Positions 24,843-34,135 of a DNA stretch of 36,940 nucleotides are shown one piece after another; the first letter of the stretch is position 1, and the number at the start of each line of letters is the position of its first letter. Source of the DNA: Fidelibacterota bacterium (GTDB lineage Bacteria > Fidelibacterota > Marinisomatia > SCGC-AAA003-L08 > D37C17); the NCBI GenBank assembly GCA_014381415.1, contig JACNLQ010000064.1, positions 1-36,940 of the forward strand, written 5' to 3'. Under the pieces are notes generated by a model that made no database searches, was not told where the DNA came from, and was given only the letters and a program-made list of their open reading frames with translations. A program made the position numbers and the translations under genes.

Positions 24843-26831
24843 TTATACCGCCTCTTCTATAATTCTAATTTTGTCTCTTAATAATGCTGCCTGCTCAAAC
24901 TGAAGTTCTTTGGCACAGCGTAACATTTTTCTTTTAAGATCATCCAAAGATGTCTTGGTTTCAATCCCGTCTAAAGTGGAATCGTCAATATTAATTTTTT
25001 CCTCTTTGCCAAAATCAGAACTTTCGTCAGCAACCGCAGTTGTGAGCTTTATATCTTCCATTGATTTATAGATAGTTCTGGGTTGAATTTTATGGATTTT
25101 GTTATATTCAATCTGAACCTTTTTCCGCCGATCCGTTTCGTCGATGAGATGTTGCATGGATGCGGTGACTTTATCACCATACAAAATCACCTTTCCATTT
25201 ATATTTCGTGCAGCCCTGCCTGATACCTGCATAAGTGATGACTTGGATCGCAAAAATCCCTCCTTATCTGCATCTAATACAGCAACCAGGGATACTTCCG
25301 GTAGATCTAATCCTTCACGAAGGAGATTTATACCTACCAATACATCGAATGCTTTCATCCGAAGTCCCCGAAGAATCTGCACTCGCTCAATAGTATCAAT
25401 ATCACTATGCATATATTCAGCTTTTATATTTACGCCTTTAAGGTAATCGGTTAAATCCTCTGCCATACGCTTTGTGAGAGTGGTTACCAATACCCGTTCA
25501 TCCCGGGCAATTACTTCACGAATTTCCCCAATTAAATCATCAATTTGCCCTTTGGTTTTCTTCACAAATATTTCAGGATCTAAAAGACCGGTAGGTCTAA
25601 TTATTTGCTCCACAATCACTCCATCAGTTTTCTGAAGTTCATATTCCCCGGGCGTCGCCGAAACATACACAACCTGATTAATAGACTTTTCAAATTCCTC
25701 AAATTTCATAGGGCGGTTATCCAAAGCTGAGGGAAGTCTAAATCCGTGGTCAATCAAACTGGTTTTACGAGATTTGTCTCCATTATACATGGCCCTAATT
25801 TGGGGGACTGAAACATGAGACTCATCGGTGAACATGAGAAAATCATCCGGGAAGAAATCAATTAAAGTGCTGGGGCGCTCATCCTTTTTCCTGCCTTCTA
25901 AATGACGAGAGTAGTTTTCTATTCCGGAACAATATCCCAATTCTGCCATCATTTCTAAATCGTATAAGGTGCGCTGTTCTAAGCGTTGCGCTTCAAGTAA
26001 AAAAGCGTTCTCTCGTAAATATTTCAATCGCTCTGATAATTCTACTCTTATATCATCCATGGCTCTGTTCAAATTTTCCCGGGTAGTAACAAAATGTTTT
26101 GCAGGATACACCCAAAACTCATCAAATTGGCTTTGCATCTCTCCGGTCAATGGATGAAATGTATAAATTTTTTCTACTTCATCCCCAAATAGCTCAATGC
26201 GAAGAGCCCATTCATCATAAGCAGGGAATACCTCAATTACATCCCCCCTCACCCTGAAAGTGCCCGGCTCCAGAACCAGATCATTACGAACATAGTGAAT
26301 ATTCACCAGAGAATGTAAAAACTGCTTTTGATCAAGAGGTGCAGTTTTATCTACATGTACCAGCATTGATTTGTAGGTTTCTGGCGAGCCAATGCCATAA
26401 ATGCAGCTCACTGAACAAATCATTATGACATCCTTCCGACCAATGAGCGATGTAGTAGCTTTCAGTCGAAGACGGTCAATTTCTTCATTCATGGACATAT
26501 CTTTTTCAATAAAAGTATCCGTAACAGGCAAATAAGCTTCAGGCTGATAATAATCATAATAGGAAATAAAAAACTCTACGGCATTTTCAGGGAATAAACT
26601 CTTGAACTCACCATATAATTGAGCCGCCAGGGTTTTATTATGAGATAAAATGAGGGTTGGCTTTTGCACCTTTTGAATTACATTTGCCATAGTAAAAGTT
26701 TTACCCGAACCCGTAATACCAAGTAAGACCTGATGTTTTAAATCCTTTTCAATACCTGTTACCAACTCCTCAATAGCCTGAGGTTGGTCTCCAGCGGGTT
26801 CAAAAGATGAATGTAATTTAAATCCTGCCAT
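24843..26831 (-). CDS. uvrB: Excinuclease ABC subunit B
   Basis: Nucleotide excision repair helicase-like damage verifier, 662 residues. Walker A is GITGSGKT (39-46). The beta-hairpin region YYDYYQPEAYLP, the DESH box (FTDESHVSVPQ), LREGLDLPEVSLVAVLDADKEG and QVSGRAARN are present. A C-terminal UVR motif (LDDLKRKMLRCAKELQFEQAALLRDKI) would bind UvrC. Length and motifs are normal. The start is ATG 26831. It is first in a minus-strand unit with the small membrane protein, purD, the sigma-54 activator, lptE, asnS and nadE. Confidence 0.97.
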   Translation of the reverse strand: MAGFKLHSSFEPAGDQPQAIEELVTGIEKDLKHQVLLGITGSGKTFTMANVIQKVQKPTLILSHNKTLAAQLYGEFKSLFPENAVEFFISYYDYYQPEAYLPVTDTFIEKDMSMNEEIDRLRLKATTSLIGRKDVIMICSVSCIYGIGSPETYKSMLVHVDKTAPLDQKQFLHSLVNIHYVRNDLVLEPGTFRVRGDVIEVFPAYDEWALRIELFGDEVEKIYTFHPLTGEMQSQFDEFWVYPAKHFVTTRENLNRAMDDIRVELSERLKYLRENAFLLEAQRLEQRTLYDLEMMAELGYCSGIENYSRHLEGRKKDERPSTLIDFFPDDFLMFTDESHVSVPQIRAMYNGDKSRKTSLIDHGFRLPSALDNRPMKFEEFEKSINQVVYVSATPGEYELQKTDGVIVEQIIRPTGLLDPEIFVKKTKGQIDDLIGEIREVIARDERVLVTTLTKRMAEDLTDYLKGVNIKAEYMHSDIDTIERVQILRGLRMKAFDVLVGINLLREGLDLPEVSLVAVLDADKEGFLRSKSSLMQVSGRAARNINGKVILYGDKVTASMQHLIDETDRRKKVQIEYNKIHKIQPRTIYKSMEDIKLTTAVADESSDFGKEEKINIDDSTLDGIETKTSLDDLKRKMLRCAKELQFEQAALLRDKIRIIEEAV

Positions 26832-27211
26832 AATGACCTATAATTTACGAACCTCCTTCTATATAGTAAAATGACATTTTTGCGGAAAATGAGAATATCC
26901 TGGAGAAATGGATTAATGGATTTTTGGAATGATGGAAGTAATTCCTATGGCACAGATTTCCTTTAACAAATTGTGGTTAATCTATTTTGCATACTCAATT
27001 CTAATAATAGGTTGTGCCATAGTTCAAATCCAATCCATAAAACCGACATACTTCGGCTTCGCTCAGCACAGGTAGTTGATAAACTCCATATTTTCCGTAG
27101 TATTATTTATTCATCCATTAGGATAAAAGAAGGTAACTTATTGTTAGCTATCACCCTTTTAATTATTACTCTAGAAAATCAAATACCGATGCATAAAAAC
27201 ACTTAATACTT
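26832..27211. other. 380-base divergent intergenic region with purine tract and inverted repeat
   Basis: No gene is supported. It contains a purine-rich tract (26895-26945, units like ATGGATTAATGGATTTTTGG). A perfect 10-base inverted repeat follows: CTATGGCACA at 26945-26954 and TGTGCCATAG at 27013-27022, 58 bases apart. A segment CTTCGGCTTCGCTCAGCACA at 27051-27070 looks like a dispersed-repeat sequence. It should hold the promoters of uvrB (-) and the lipid kinase (+), not resolved. Confidence 0.6.
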
Positions 27212-28144
27212 ATGAAACCTGAAACATTCATCATTATTAATCCCACTGCTGGAGACGGACAAGCAAAAAAACGTTGGCAAAAATTTGAAAATGATCTGAA
27301 AAATAAAAATATCCCCTATCATGCTGTAACAACAGAATTTAAAAACCATGCTACGGAGCTTGTGTCTAAAGCCATTTCATCCGGCTATACCCGCATAGGA
27401 GTTTTCAGTGGAGATGGTACCTTAAACGAAGTTTTACAAGGTCTCTTTGTAGAAGACCAAATTATAACAGACGATATTAAACTCATTTTTTTTCCTGCCG
27501 GAAGCAGCTGTGATTTTGAAAAAAAGTTCAAAAATAGACGAAGCATATTAGACCGAATTCAATCTGAGGATTCTATTCCAATCGATGTGTTTAAGGTGGA
27601 GTGTTTAGATTTTTCAGGAAAACAAATCAGCCGTTATATAATCAATAATTCCAGTATTGGTATCATCAGTCTGGCGAATGAGAAATTCAATTCTGTCACT
27701 GGTCTCACAAAAAAGATTAAACAAATGAGTGTGGATGCCGGAGCTGTAATATGTGGACTAAAAGCTATTACCGAATTTACTCCCTTTTCAGCAGAAATGT
27801 TAATGGATGAAGTGAAAATTCCCGATCAGCACTTTTCAAATATCACCATTTTTAAAACAGCCTATTTCGGCGGTGATATGAGTTACGGAGTAGAAACGGT
27901 GCAGGATGATGGACTGCTTTCAGTTGTATGGCTGGACGGGACATCAAAACTGGGATTGGCAGCCATGATGCCCTCCCTTTTTACCGGAACAGTGTTGAAT
28001 AAAAAAAATGCCCATTATAAAACATGCCGTGAATTTGAACTTCGTACTAAAGATTCTGTTATATTAGAAACCGATGGTGAAAATATTGGAGTACCCCCCT
28101 TAAAATATACAATTCTCCCAAAAGCCCTTCAGGTTATTATATAA
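27212..28144 (+). CDS. DAGK/sphingosine-kinase-fold lipid kinase
   Basis: 310-residue soluble lipid kinase with the diacylglycerol kinase catalytic fold. It has the N-terminal nucleotide loop IIINPTAGDGQAKKRW, VTTEFKNHATELV, then the glycine-rich FSGDGTLNEVLQGLF (SGDG at 66-69) and FFPAGSSCDF (about 94-102). SGDG rather than GGDG resembles sphingosine kinases, whereas bacterial YegS/DgkB usually have GGDG...GTGND. A C-terminal beta-sandwich domain ends with DGENIG. The stop shares one base with the start of the next gene, a sphingosine-1-phosphate lyase, which suggests the product phosphate is the lyase substrate. No strong ribosome site precedes the ATG. Exact substrate is inferred. Confidence 0.85.
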   Translation: MKPETFIIINPTAGDGQAKKRWQKFENDLKNKNIPYHAVTTEFKNHATELVSKAISSGYTRIGVFSGDGTLNEVLQGLFVEDQIITDDIKLIFFPAGSSCDFEKKFKNRRSILDRIQSEDSIPIDVFKVECLDFSGKQISRYIINNSSIGIISLANEKFNSVTGLTKKIKQMSVDAGAVICGLKAITEFTPFSAEMLMDEVKIPDQHFSNITIFKTAYFGGDMSYGVETVQDDGLLSVVWLDGTSKLGLAAMMPSLFTGTVLNKKNAHYKTCREFELRTKDSVILETDGENIGVPPLKYTILPKALQVII

Positions 28145-29652
28145 TGGCAAACATGGATCAAATGATTAATAAAGTAAAATGGATGCCCCAAGGACTGATT
28201 CGATTTTTAGAGAAGTGGTTGCGGAAGTTGCCATCTGTGAAGAAGGAAATCGAAAGTCAAACAGTTTCTATGGTGGATGATTTGAAATCCATGGTAAAAC
28301 CCTATACTGGAAAATTTCAATCCTATTCAAAACTGCCTGAATCAGGTATTGATCGGAATGAAATTTTGAATGAATTGAAAAAGATCACTTCTTTGGAAGA
28401 AAAACGCTGGAAAGAAGGACTGGTTTCTGGGGCAGTTTATCATGGGGATTCCGAGCATATTAAATTTCTTAATGAAGTGTATGCTCTCCAATCCCAAAGC
28501 AACCCTCTTCACTCCGACCTCTTTCCCAGTGCCAGTAAATTTGAGTCGGAAATAGTATCCATGACCGCCCAGATGCTGAGCGCAGATAAAACCAATGATG
28601 AGGTTTGTGGAGTGGTAACCTCCGGCGGTACTGAGAGCATTTTACTCGCCATGAAAACCTATCGGGACAGAGCAAAGGAAGTAAACGGAATCCGGCGACC
28701 AAATATTGTTATTCCAGTTACTGCTCATGCGGCATTTGATAAAGCTGGGGAATATTTCAAAATAAAAGTTAAACGAGTCCCTGTTGATAAAAACTTTCAG
28801 GCAGATATTAACGCGGTGCGAAAAGCCGCCAATGGAAATACCATCTGCATTGTGGGGTCTGCACCCAATTTCCCACAGGGAACAATAGATCCTATAGGGG
28901 AGATGTCTGAAATTGCTCGAGAAAGGGGTATTTGTTTTCATGTGGACGCCTGCCTGGGTGGATTTGTACTGCCCTGGGCTGAAAAATTGGGATACCCTGT
29001 ACCCGAATTTGATTTTCGCCTCCCGGGAGTAACCTCTATTTCTGCCGACACCCATAAATTTGGCTATGCTGCTAAGGGTACATCCGTAATTCTCTACCGA
29101 ACGCCTGAATTGAGACGCTATCAATACTACACCATTTCAGATTGGCCCGGTGGACTGTATTTCTCCCCTACCTTCGCCGGGAGCCGCCCAGGAGCTCTCA
29201 GTGCAACCTGTTGGGCTACTATGCTATCTCTCGGGGAAGACGGGTATCGAGATTCGGTGAAAAAAATATTGGAGGCTGCAGAAATAATAAAAAGAGGTAT
29301 TAGTGAAATATCTGGATTAAAACTTATGGGTGACCCTTTGTGGGTAATAGCATTTAAATCTAATGAAATTGATATTTATAAAGTGATGGATCAAATGACC
29401 CATAAAGGTTGGAACTTAAACGGACTCCATAAACCTGCCTGTGTACATATTTGTATCACCCTGCGACATACCCAAGTAGGGGTAGCTCACCGGTTTTTGT
29501 CTGACTTAAAAGATTCAGTTGATTATGTAAAGGAAAATCCCTCTGAAACTGGAGGCATGGCACCGGTGTACGGCATGGCAGCTTCTCTACCATTTCGAGG
29601 TGTAATAAGGGACTTTTTGAAACGATATTTAGATATGTACTATAAGGTTTAA
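28144..29652 (+). CDS. Sphingosine-1-phosphate lyase family PLP enzyme
   Basis: 502-residue PLP-dependent lyase matching the S1P lyase family very well, including its human member. It has SGAVYHGDSEH, NPLHSDLFPSASKFESEIV, the PLP phosphate site VTSGGTESILLAMKTYRD, stacking His195 (TAHAAFDKAG), Asp268 (HVDACLGGF), Schiff-base Lys305 (SADTHKFGYAAKG), DWPGGLYFSPTFAGSRPG, KGWNLNGL and IHICITLRH-like strands near the end. The family cleaves long-chain base phosphates to a fatty aldehyde and phosphoethanolamine. Unlike the eukaryotic enzyme, no N-terminal membrane helix is clear. It overlaps the lipid kinase by one base (TAATG). Specificity within the glutamate decarboxylase superfamily is unusually clear from the motifs; the natural substrate is inferred. 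Confidence 0.92.
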   Translation: MANMDQMINKVKWMPQGLIRFLEKWLRKLPSVKKEIESQTVSMVDDLKSMVKPYTGKFQSYSKLPESGIDRNEILNELKKITSLEEKRWKEGLVSGAVYHGDSEHIKFLNEVYALQSQSNPLHSDLFPSASKFESEIVSMTAQMLSADKTNDEVCGVVTSGGTESILLAMKTYRDRAKEVNGIRRPNIVIPVTAHAAFDKAGEYFKIKVKRVPVDKNFQADINAVRKAANGNTICIVGSAPNFPQGTIDPIGEMSEIARERGICFHVDACLGGFVLPWAEKLGYPVPEFDFRLPGVTSISADTHKFGYAAKGTSVILYRTPELRRYQYYTISDWPGGLYFSPTFAGSRPGALSATCWATMLSLGEDGYRDSVKKILEAAEIIKRGISEISGLKLMGDPLWVIAFKSNEIDIYKVMDQMTHKGWNLNGLHKPACVHICITLRHTQVGVAHRFLSDLKDSVDYVKENPSETGGMAPVYGMAASLPFRGVIRDFLKRYLDMYYKV

Positions 29653-29675
29653 CTTAAATTTAATAATTAAATATT

Positions 29676-30413
29676 ATGAAAAAATGGACAGAAGACGAGC
29701 TCAATAAATTACCTGTAGAAGAGGGCTTTCGGTTACGAGGCTATTTAATGACTCGATTAGAAACTTTCACCGATGCAGCTTTTGCCTTTGCAATTACGAT
29801 GCTTGTAATTTCTATAGGGAAAATTCCCGGCAACCTAAACGAATTAATTTCAGCACTAAAAACCACACCTGCCTTAATAATGGCGTTTGCCATGATATTC
29901 TTATTCTGGTCTAATCACAGATTCTGGAGTCGACAATTTGGATTAGATACGTTTTCTTCCCGGTTAATTACTTTTGGATTAATATTTATATTATTGGTCT
30001 ATGTTTATCCACTACGCCTAATGGCATCATTATTAATGTCACTTTTTAGTAATGGCTTTTTCCCATCTGAGTTTGTTGTATCAGGATTAAATGATATCCC
30101 TAAATTATTTATTATATATGGTATTGGATTCATTCTGATATCCACCCTATTCAGTCTTTTATTTTATCAGGGATGGAACCGAGCTGATGAACTTTCCCTT
30201 AACAAATTCGAAAAAAAAGAAACTGCCACAGCCATTGCAGCCTGGGTAATTTGCACCCTAACTGGTTTAATTGCAACGGGAATGGCTGTATTTGCACCCC
30301 CCCATATTGGGGTTTTTAGCGGTTTTATTTATTCTACTCTACCCATAACCATTTATTTTGTTAGCAGGAAAATATTAAGTGACTATAAAAAAGATACAAA
30401 ATTGAATAATTAA
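29676..30413 (+). CDS. TMEM175-like (DUF1211) potassium channel protein
   Basis: 245-residue membrane protein with about six helices. The first carries the family signature: RLETFTDAAFAFAITMLVISI, corresponding to the R...FSD..FAIAIT pattern of TMEM175 channels; here Ser is Thr. FWSNHRFWSR after helix 3 also matches the family. Bacterial TMEM175 proteins are K+-permeable tetramers. It starts 23 bases after the lyase gene in the same direction, so co-transcription is possible. A link to lipid metabolism is not shown by the sequence. Confidence 0.75.
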   Translation: MKKWTEDELNKLPVEEGFRLRGYLMTRLETFTDAAFAFAITMLVISIGKIPGNLNELISALKTTPALIMAFAMIFLFWSNHRFWSRQFGLDTFSSRLITFGLIFILLVYVYPLRLMASLLMSLFSNGFFPSEFVVSGLNDIPKLFIIYGIGFILISTLFSLLFYQGWNRADELSLNKFEKKETATAIAAWVICTLTGLIATGMAVFAPPHIGVFSGFIYSTLPITIYFVSRKILSDYKKDTKLNN

Positions 30414-30446
30414 CCTTAAACTCCAAAAACCACAAAGGAAACAATA

Positions 30447-31043
30447 ATGGAAAACACCATCAAACCAGATATGAAATATTGGACTGCACAAATATTAATA
30501 CTTGCTGTCATTTCAGGAATAACTTTGATATCTGCAGGGGTGCTGCATTTAATTATAAATTACTCAAACCCTGATCCTGAAGCCACATTGGTTCTGTGGT
30601 CAATTTGTTGTGGAGCTAATATAGTAATGTGGGTAATTTCATACCCCATCATCCACCTCTATACAAAGAATCTCACTTATATCATTCAGGATGACCGGGT
30701 TACTATTCTTTCAGGTATCCTCACCAAAAAGGAACAAAATATTCCTTACCGTTCTATTACGGACTTTGTACTCAAACGGGGTCCTTTTGATCGTTATTTA
30801 GGAATTGGGACTATCCAGGTTCAAACAGCCGGGCAATCTCAAACTGCTACTGGCTATGAAGGATGTTTATCGGGTCTTATAGATTTTGATTCAGTCCATG
30901 GAGACCTGAGAAATAAATTAAAATCGCTACACCCGGTTTCAGAATCAACCACCACCAGTGAACCTCTTAATATATCTAACGAAAATGTGCTTTCACAAAT
31001 TCTGGAAGAATTAAAAGAAATTAGAAGAAATACAGAAAAATGA
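30447..31043 (+). CDS. Membrane protein with bacterial PH domain (YdbS-like bPH2)
   Basis: 198-residue protein with two N-terminal membrane helices (about 11-37 and 48-74). A bPH2 domain follows: LTYIIQDDRVTILSGILTKKEQNIPYRSITDFVLKRGPFDRYLGIGTIQVQTAGQ, about 76-130. A low-complexity linker and a short coiled C-terminus (ILEELKEIRRNTEK) end it. The family resembles YdbS and related proteins whose role is poorly defined. It has AAAGGAA upstream of ATG 30447 and overlaps the BASS transporter by four bases (ATGA), so these two are coupled. Confidence 0.8.
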   Translation: MENTIKPDMKYWTAQILILAVISGITLISAGVLHLIINYSNPDPEATLVLWSICCGANIVMWVISYPIIHLYTKNLTYIIQDDRVTILSGILTKKEQNIPYRSITDFVLKRGPFDRYLGIGTIQVQTAGQSQTATGYEGCLSGLIDFDSVHGDLRNKLKSLHPVSESTTTSEPLNISNENVLSQILEELKEIRRNTEK

Positions 31044-31897
31044 TTATTGATATTTTTTTACCCCTGTCTCTGGTATTTATCATGTTTACCCTGGGGCTTG
31101 GATTAACCGTTAGTGATTTCACCAATATTTTCCGTGAACCAAAAGCATTTGGTGTAGGGCTTCTCAATCAGATGATTATCCTTCCAATAGTTGCCTTCAT
31201 AATAGTGAGCCTGTCTGGATTACCAGCAGAAATGGCAGTGGGAATGATGATTCTTGCCTGCTGTCCCGGGGGGGTAACCTCCAATATGATTACAAAATTG
31301 GCCAAGGGTGATACAGCTCTATCAATTTCCTATACAGCTGTCATGAGCATTGCAACAGTATTCACACTTCCCATTATTACCGGGCTTTCCATTGTTCATT
31401 TCATGGGGGCAGATGTGCCTCCAATAAATATTCTGTCACTGGGTATTACCATGTGTCTCATAACTGCAATTCCTGTAGGAATTGGATTGCTATTAAATAC
31501 TAAGAAAAAGAAATTTTCATCGTCATTTGAACCCATAGCCAGCAAAATATCCACGGTTTTGTTTGTGGTTATTGTTATTGGAGCATTAGCTAGTGAATGG
31601 GATGCATTTATTGCCAATGTAGGTACACTGGGGCCTTCAATGGTTATTTTGATTTTGACCATGTTATTTATCGGTTTTAAAAGTGCCCAGTTTTTTAAAA
31701 TGAATGCCAAACGTGCTGTAACCGTTGCCATTGAATCAGGTATTCAGAATGCAACCGTGGGTATTACAATTGGAAATATCATCATGAACCAGGAGACCGG
31801 ATTATCACCTCTCAGTCTTCCATCTGGAGTGTATGGAATACTAATGTACCTGGTTTGTCTGCCCTTTGTATTTTGGTTTTTAAAACGAAAACGGTGA
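31040..31897 (+). CDS. BASS-family (bile acid:sodium symporter-like) transporter
   Basis: 285-residue inner-membrane transporter with 9-10 helices. Family motifs are FTLGLGLTVSDF, GVGLLNQMIILPIVAF, MILACCPGGVTSNMITKLAKGDTALSISYTAVMS and ESGIQNATVGITIG. The crossover segments that bind sodium in this family (CPGG, ESGIQN) are present. Substrates range over organic anions and cannot be told here. The start overlaps the bPH2 gene stop. It is the last gene of the plus-strand run and is convergent with murQ. Confidence 0.88.
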   Translation: MIIDIFLPLSLVFIMFTLGLGLTVSDFTNIFREPKAFGVGLLNQMIILPIVAFIIVSLSGLPAEMAVGMMILACCPGGVTSNMITKLAKGDTALSISYTAVMSIATVFTLPIITGLSIVHFMGADVPPINILSLGITMCLITAIPVGIGLLLNTKKKKFSSSFEPIASKISTVLFVVIVIGALASEWDAFIANVGTLGPSMVILILTMLFIGFKSAQFFKMNAKRAVTVAIESGIQNATVGITIGNIIMNQETGLSPLSLPSGVYGILMYLVCLPFVFWFLKRKR

Positions 31898-31942
31898 ATC
31901 GATGCTGATAATACCTTAACTTTAATTTATCCTGATTTTGCC

Positions 31943-32839
31943 TTAAGAACATTTCCTCATAAGTACTTTTTGCAATGATCCTTTTTTATCACTCAACATT
32001 TCCCGAGCATCTCCCGCTCCAACTTTCATTTTTTCCATCACTATTGCCGTTTTTACCTCTCCATCTGCGGACTGCAATAATTTCAATGAATCATCATAAC
32101 CCAGATCAGTGAGATGTTGGATAATACGGGTGCCTCTATCCCATAACTTCTCATTGGATGCTTTCAGATCCACCATGAGGTTTCCGTAGGTTTTATTGAG
32201 TTTAATCATAAGGGTGGTAGTGACCATATTCAGCACCATTTTGGTGGCAGTGCCGGCTTTCATTCGGGTAGAACCGGTGATGACCTCCGGACCCACAATG
32301 ATGGAAATAATATGATCTACATATTTTAATTTTGGCGGATTATTACATAATAACAGTCCCGTCATTGCCCCAATTTTTTTGGCTTTTTCCAATGCGCCAA
32401 GTACAAATGGAGTGGTACTGCTGGCAGTTATCCCTAATACCGCATCATCGACAGTTATACCATACTCTAAAATTGCCTCTGCCCCATGAGTAGGACTGTC
32501 CTCTGCTCCCTCAATAGATTTCACTAATGCATCATACCCGCCGGCAATAATACCCTGTATCAATTCAGGGTCTGTGCTGAAGGTAGGGGGACATTCAGCC
32601 GCATCCAGCACCCCCAGCCTTCCACTGGTTCCTGAGCCAACATAAAACAGTCGCCCACCTTTTTGAATTCTGGATACCAACGCATCAATAAAGGCTTCAA
32701 TTTCAGGCATTTTATTTTGAATGGCTAACGCAACCTTAGCATCCTCATTATTAATGACACTCAGTATTTCCAAAGTTGAATTTTCATCAATATTTGCAGA
32801 AGCTGAATTCTGCTGCTCTGTAATCTTATCCCAACTCAT
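31943..32839 (-). CDS. murQ: N-acetylmuramic acid 6-phosphate etherase
   Basis: MurQ cleaves the lactyl ether of MurNAc-6-phosphate to give GlcNAc-6-phosphate in cell-wall recycling. 298 residues, normal length. SIS-domain motifs are GGRLFYVGSGTSGRLGVLDAAECPPTF, AGGYDALVKSIEGAEDS and GPEVITGSTRMKAGTATKMVLNM. The start is ATG 32839. The 66-base gap to the divergent CorC-type gene must hold both promoters. No PTS or anhydromuropeptide genes are adjacent. Confidence 0.95.
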   Translation of the reverse strand: MSWDKITEQQNSASANIDENSTLEILSVINNEDAKVALAIQNKMPEIEAFIDALVSRIQKGGRLFYVGSGTSGRLGVLDAAECPPTFSTDPELIQGIIAGGYDALVKSIEGAEDSPTHGAEAILEYGITVDDAVLGITASSTTPFVLGALEKAKKIGAMTGLLLCNNPPKLKYVDHIISIIVGPEVITGSTRMKAGTATKMVLNMVTTTLMIKLNKTYGNLMVDLKASNEKLWDRGTRIIQHLTDLGYDDSLKLLQSADGEVKTAIVMEKMKVGAGDAREMLSDKKGSLQKVLMRKCS

Positions 32840-32905
32840 AGTCTTTCCTTTGTTTGTAGATATAAAACCATCTAATTTTTGAAATCTATTTTATTTTTAA
32901 TCTGA

Positions 32906-34120
32906 ATGCTTGACCTAAACTTAGCTCTGCTGGGGCTCATACTTTCAATTGTTTATTCCAGTTCAGAAATTGCACTTCTGTCTGCCAATGCGCTTCAATT
33001 AGATGTGTGGGAAAAGCAGGAAAAATATCTGGCACGCTGGGCTTCCTCCATCCTAGACTGGAAACCTGAATACCTATCGGTGATACTGATTGGCACAAAT
33101 CTGTCCAATATTCTGGCCACTTCGTTTGCCACTGTGTATTTGCTCCGTTCAAATTTATTACCCCATCAATTAATCGTTATACCAATCGCCATTATTATCC
33201 TGCTATTTGGTGAAATCCTGCCTAAATCAATCATGCAGAGATATGCTAATTTTGGACTGATAATTCTATCACCATTCTTAAAATTTTCATATATTTTATT
33301 TTATCCCATTATTTTTCTGCTCCAACAAACGGGATGGATGAATGTAGCTGAGCGTTTTAGTAAAACTGCAGAAGAACTTGAAGAAAAACGGGATGATATT
33401 CAGCATGCCTATGAACAGGTAGACGACCCGGAAGCCATGGAAGACGACCAGAAAGAAATGATCTCCAATGTTTTTGATTTTAGGGAGAGTAAAGTAGATG
33501 AGGTTATGACCCCCCGAACAGAAATTTCTGCCATATCCAGCAATGAATCCCTAGAAAAGGTGCTACATACTTTTATTGATTCTGGGCATTCAAAGCTCCC
33601 CGTATATGAGAAAGATTTAGACAATATAATTGGGGTGGTCTATTTATATGATCTGTTTCATTCACCTGAAAATCTGAAAGAGGTCATCAAGCCTGTGTTG
33701 TTTATTCCCTACACCAAACCGGTAATGGATCTTTTGAGTGAATTTCAGTCCGCCCATCATGCAATGGCGGTGGTTTTAGATGAACATGGAGGATCAGCCG
33801 GCCTAATTACGGCCGAGGATGTATTTGAAGAATTATTTGGTGATTTTGAAGATGAATTTGATGTGGATAGTAAAAAATCTGAAAAACAGGAAGATGGATC
33901 CATTGTGGTAGATGCCCGAATGGATTGGGAAGATTTCAACAATGAATATGGAAACATGATCCCTGAAGGTGACTATGAGTCTGTTGGTGGATATATCATA
34001 GCCCAACTGGGGCGAATCCCCAATAAAGGTGAGCATTTATTCATGCCCATCGGTCAGATGGTTGTTATCAAGGCATCTGCACGGCAAATTCATCAAGTGC
34101 AAATATATCCACCTGAATAA
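32906..34120 (+). CDS. CNNM/CorC-type hemolysin-family membrane protein
   Basis: 404 residues: an N-terminal DUF21/CNNM transmembrane domain (about 1-150, SSSEIALLSANALQLDVWEKQ, LFGEILPKSIMQRYA), a CBS-domain pair (about 200-310, VDEVMTPRTEISAIS, HSKLPVYEKDLDNIIGVVYLYDL) and a CorC_HlyC domain at the end (EDGSIVVDARMDWEDFN, GGYIIAQLGRIPNKGE). Such proteins are linked to Mg2+/Co2+ homeostasis; the hemolysin label is historical. The start is ATG 32906, with no strong ribosome site seen. It is followed after 15 bases by the aminotransferase. Confidence 0.9.
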   Translation: MLDLNLALLGLILSIVYSSSEIALLSANALQLDVWEKQEKYLARWASSILDWKPEYLSVILIGTNLSNILATSFATVYLLRSNLLPHQLIVIPIAIIILLFGEILPKSIMQRYANFGLIILSPFLKFSYILFYPIIFLLQQTGWMNVAERFSKTAEELEEKRDDIQHAYEQVDDPEAMEDDQKEMISNVFDFRESKVDEVMTPRTEISAISSNESLEKVLHTFIDSGHSKLPVYEKDLDNIIGVVYLYDLFHSPENLKEVIKPVLFIPYTKPVMDLLSEFQSAHHAMAVVLDEHGGSAGLITAEDVFEELFGDFEDEFDVDSKKSEKQEDGSIVVDARMDWEDFNNEYGNMIPEGDYESVGGYIIAQLGRIPNKGEHLFMPIGQMVVIKASARQIHQVQIYPPE

Positions 34121-34135
34121 TTAATTAATAAAAAT

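Noticed and set aside
26973-27206. Plus-strand ORF of 77 codons before the lipid kinase
   Set aside because: GTG start without ribosome site; its sequence runs through an inverted repeat and a dispersed-repeat-like segment and resembles no protein.
28642-29124. Minus-strand ORF of 160 codons
   Set aside because: It lies fully within the S1P lyase gene, whose conserved active-site sequence fixes the true frame.
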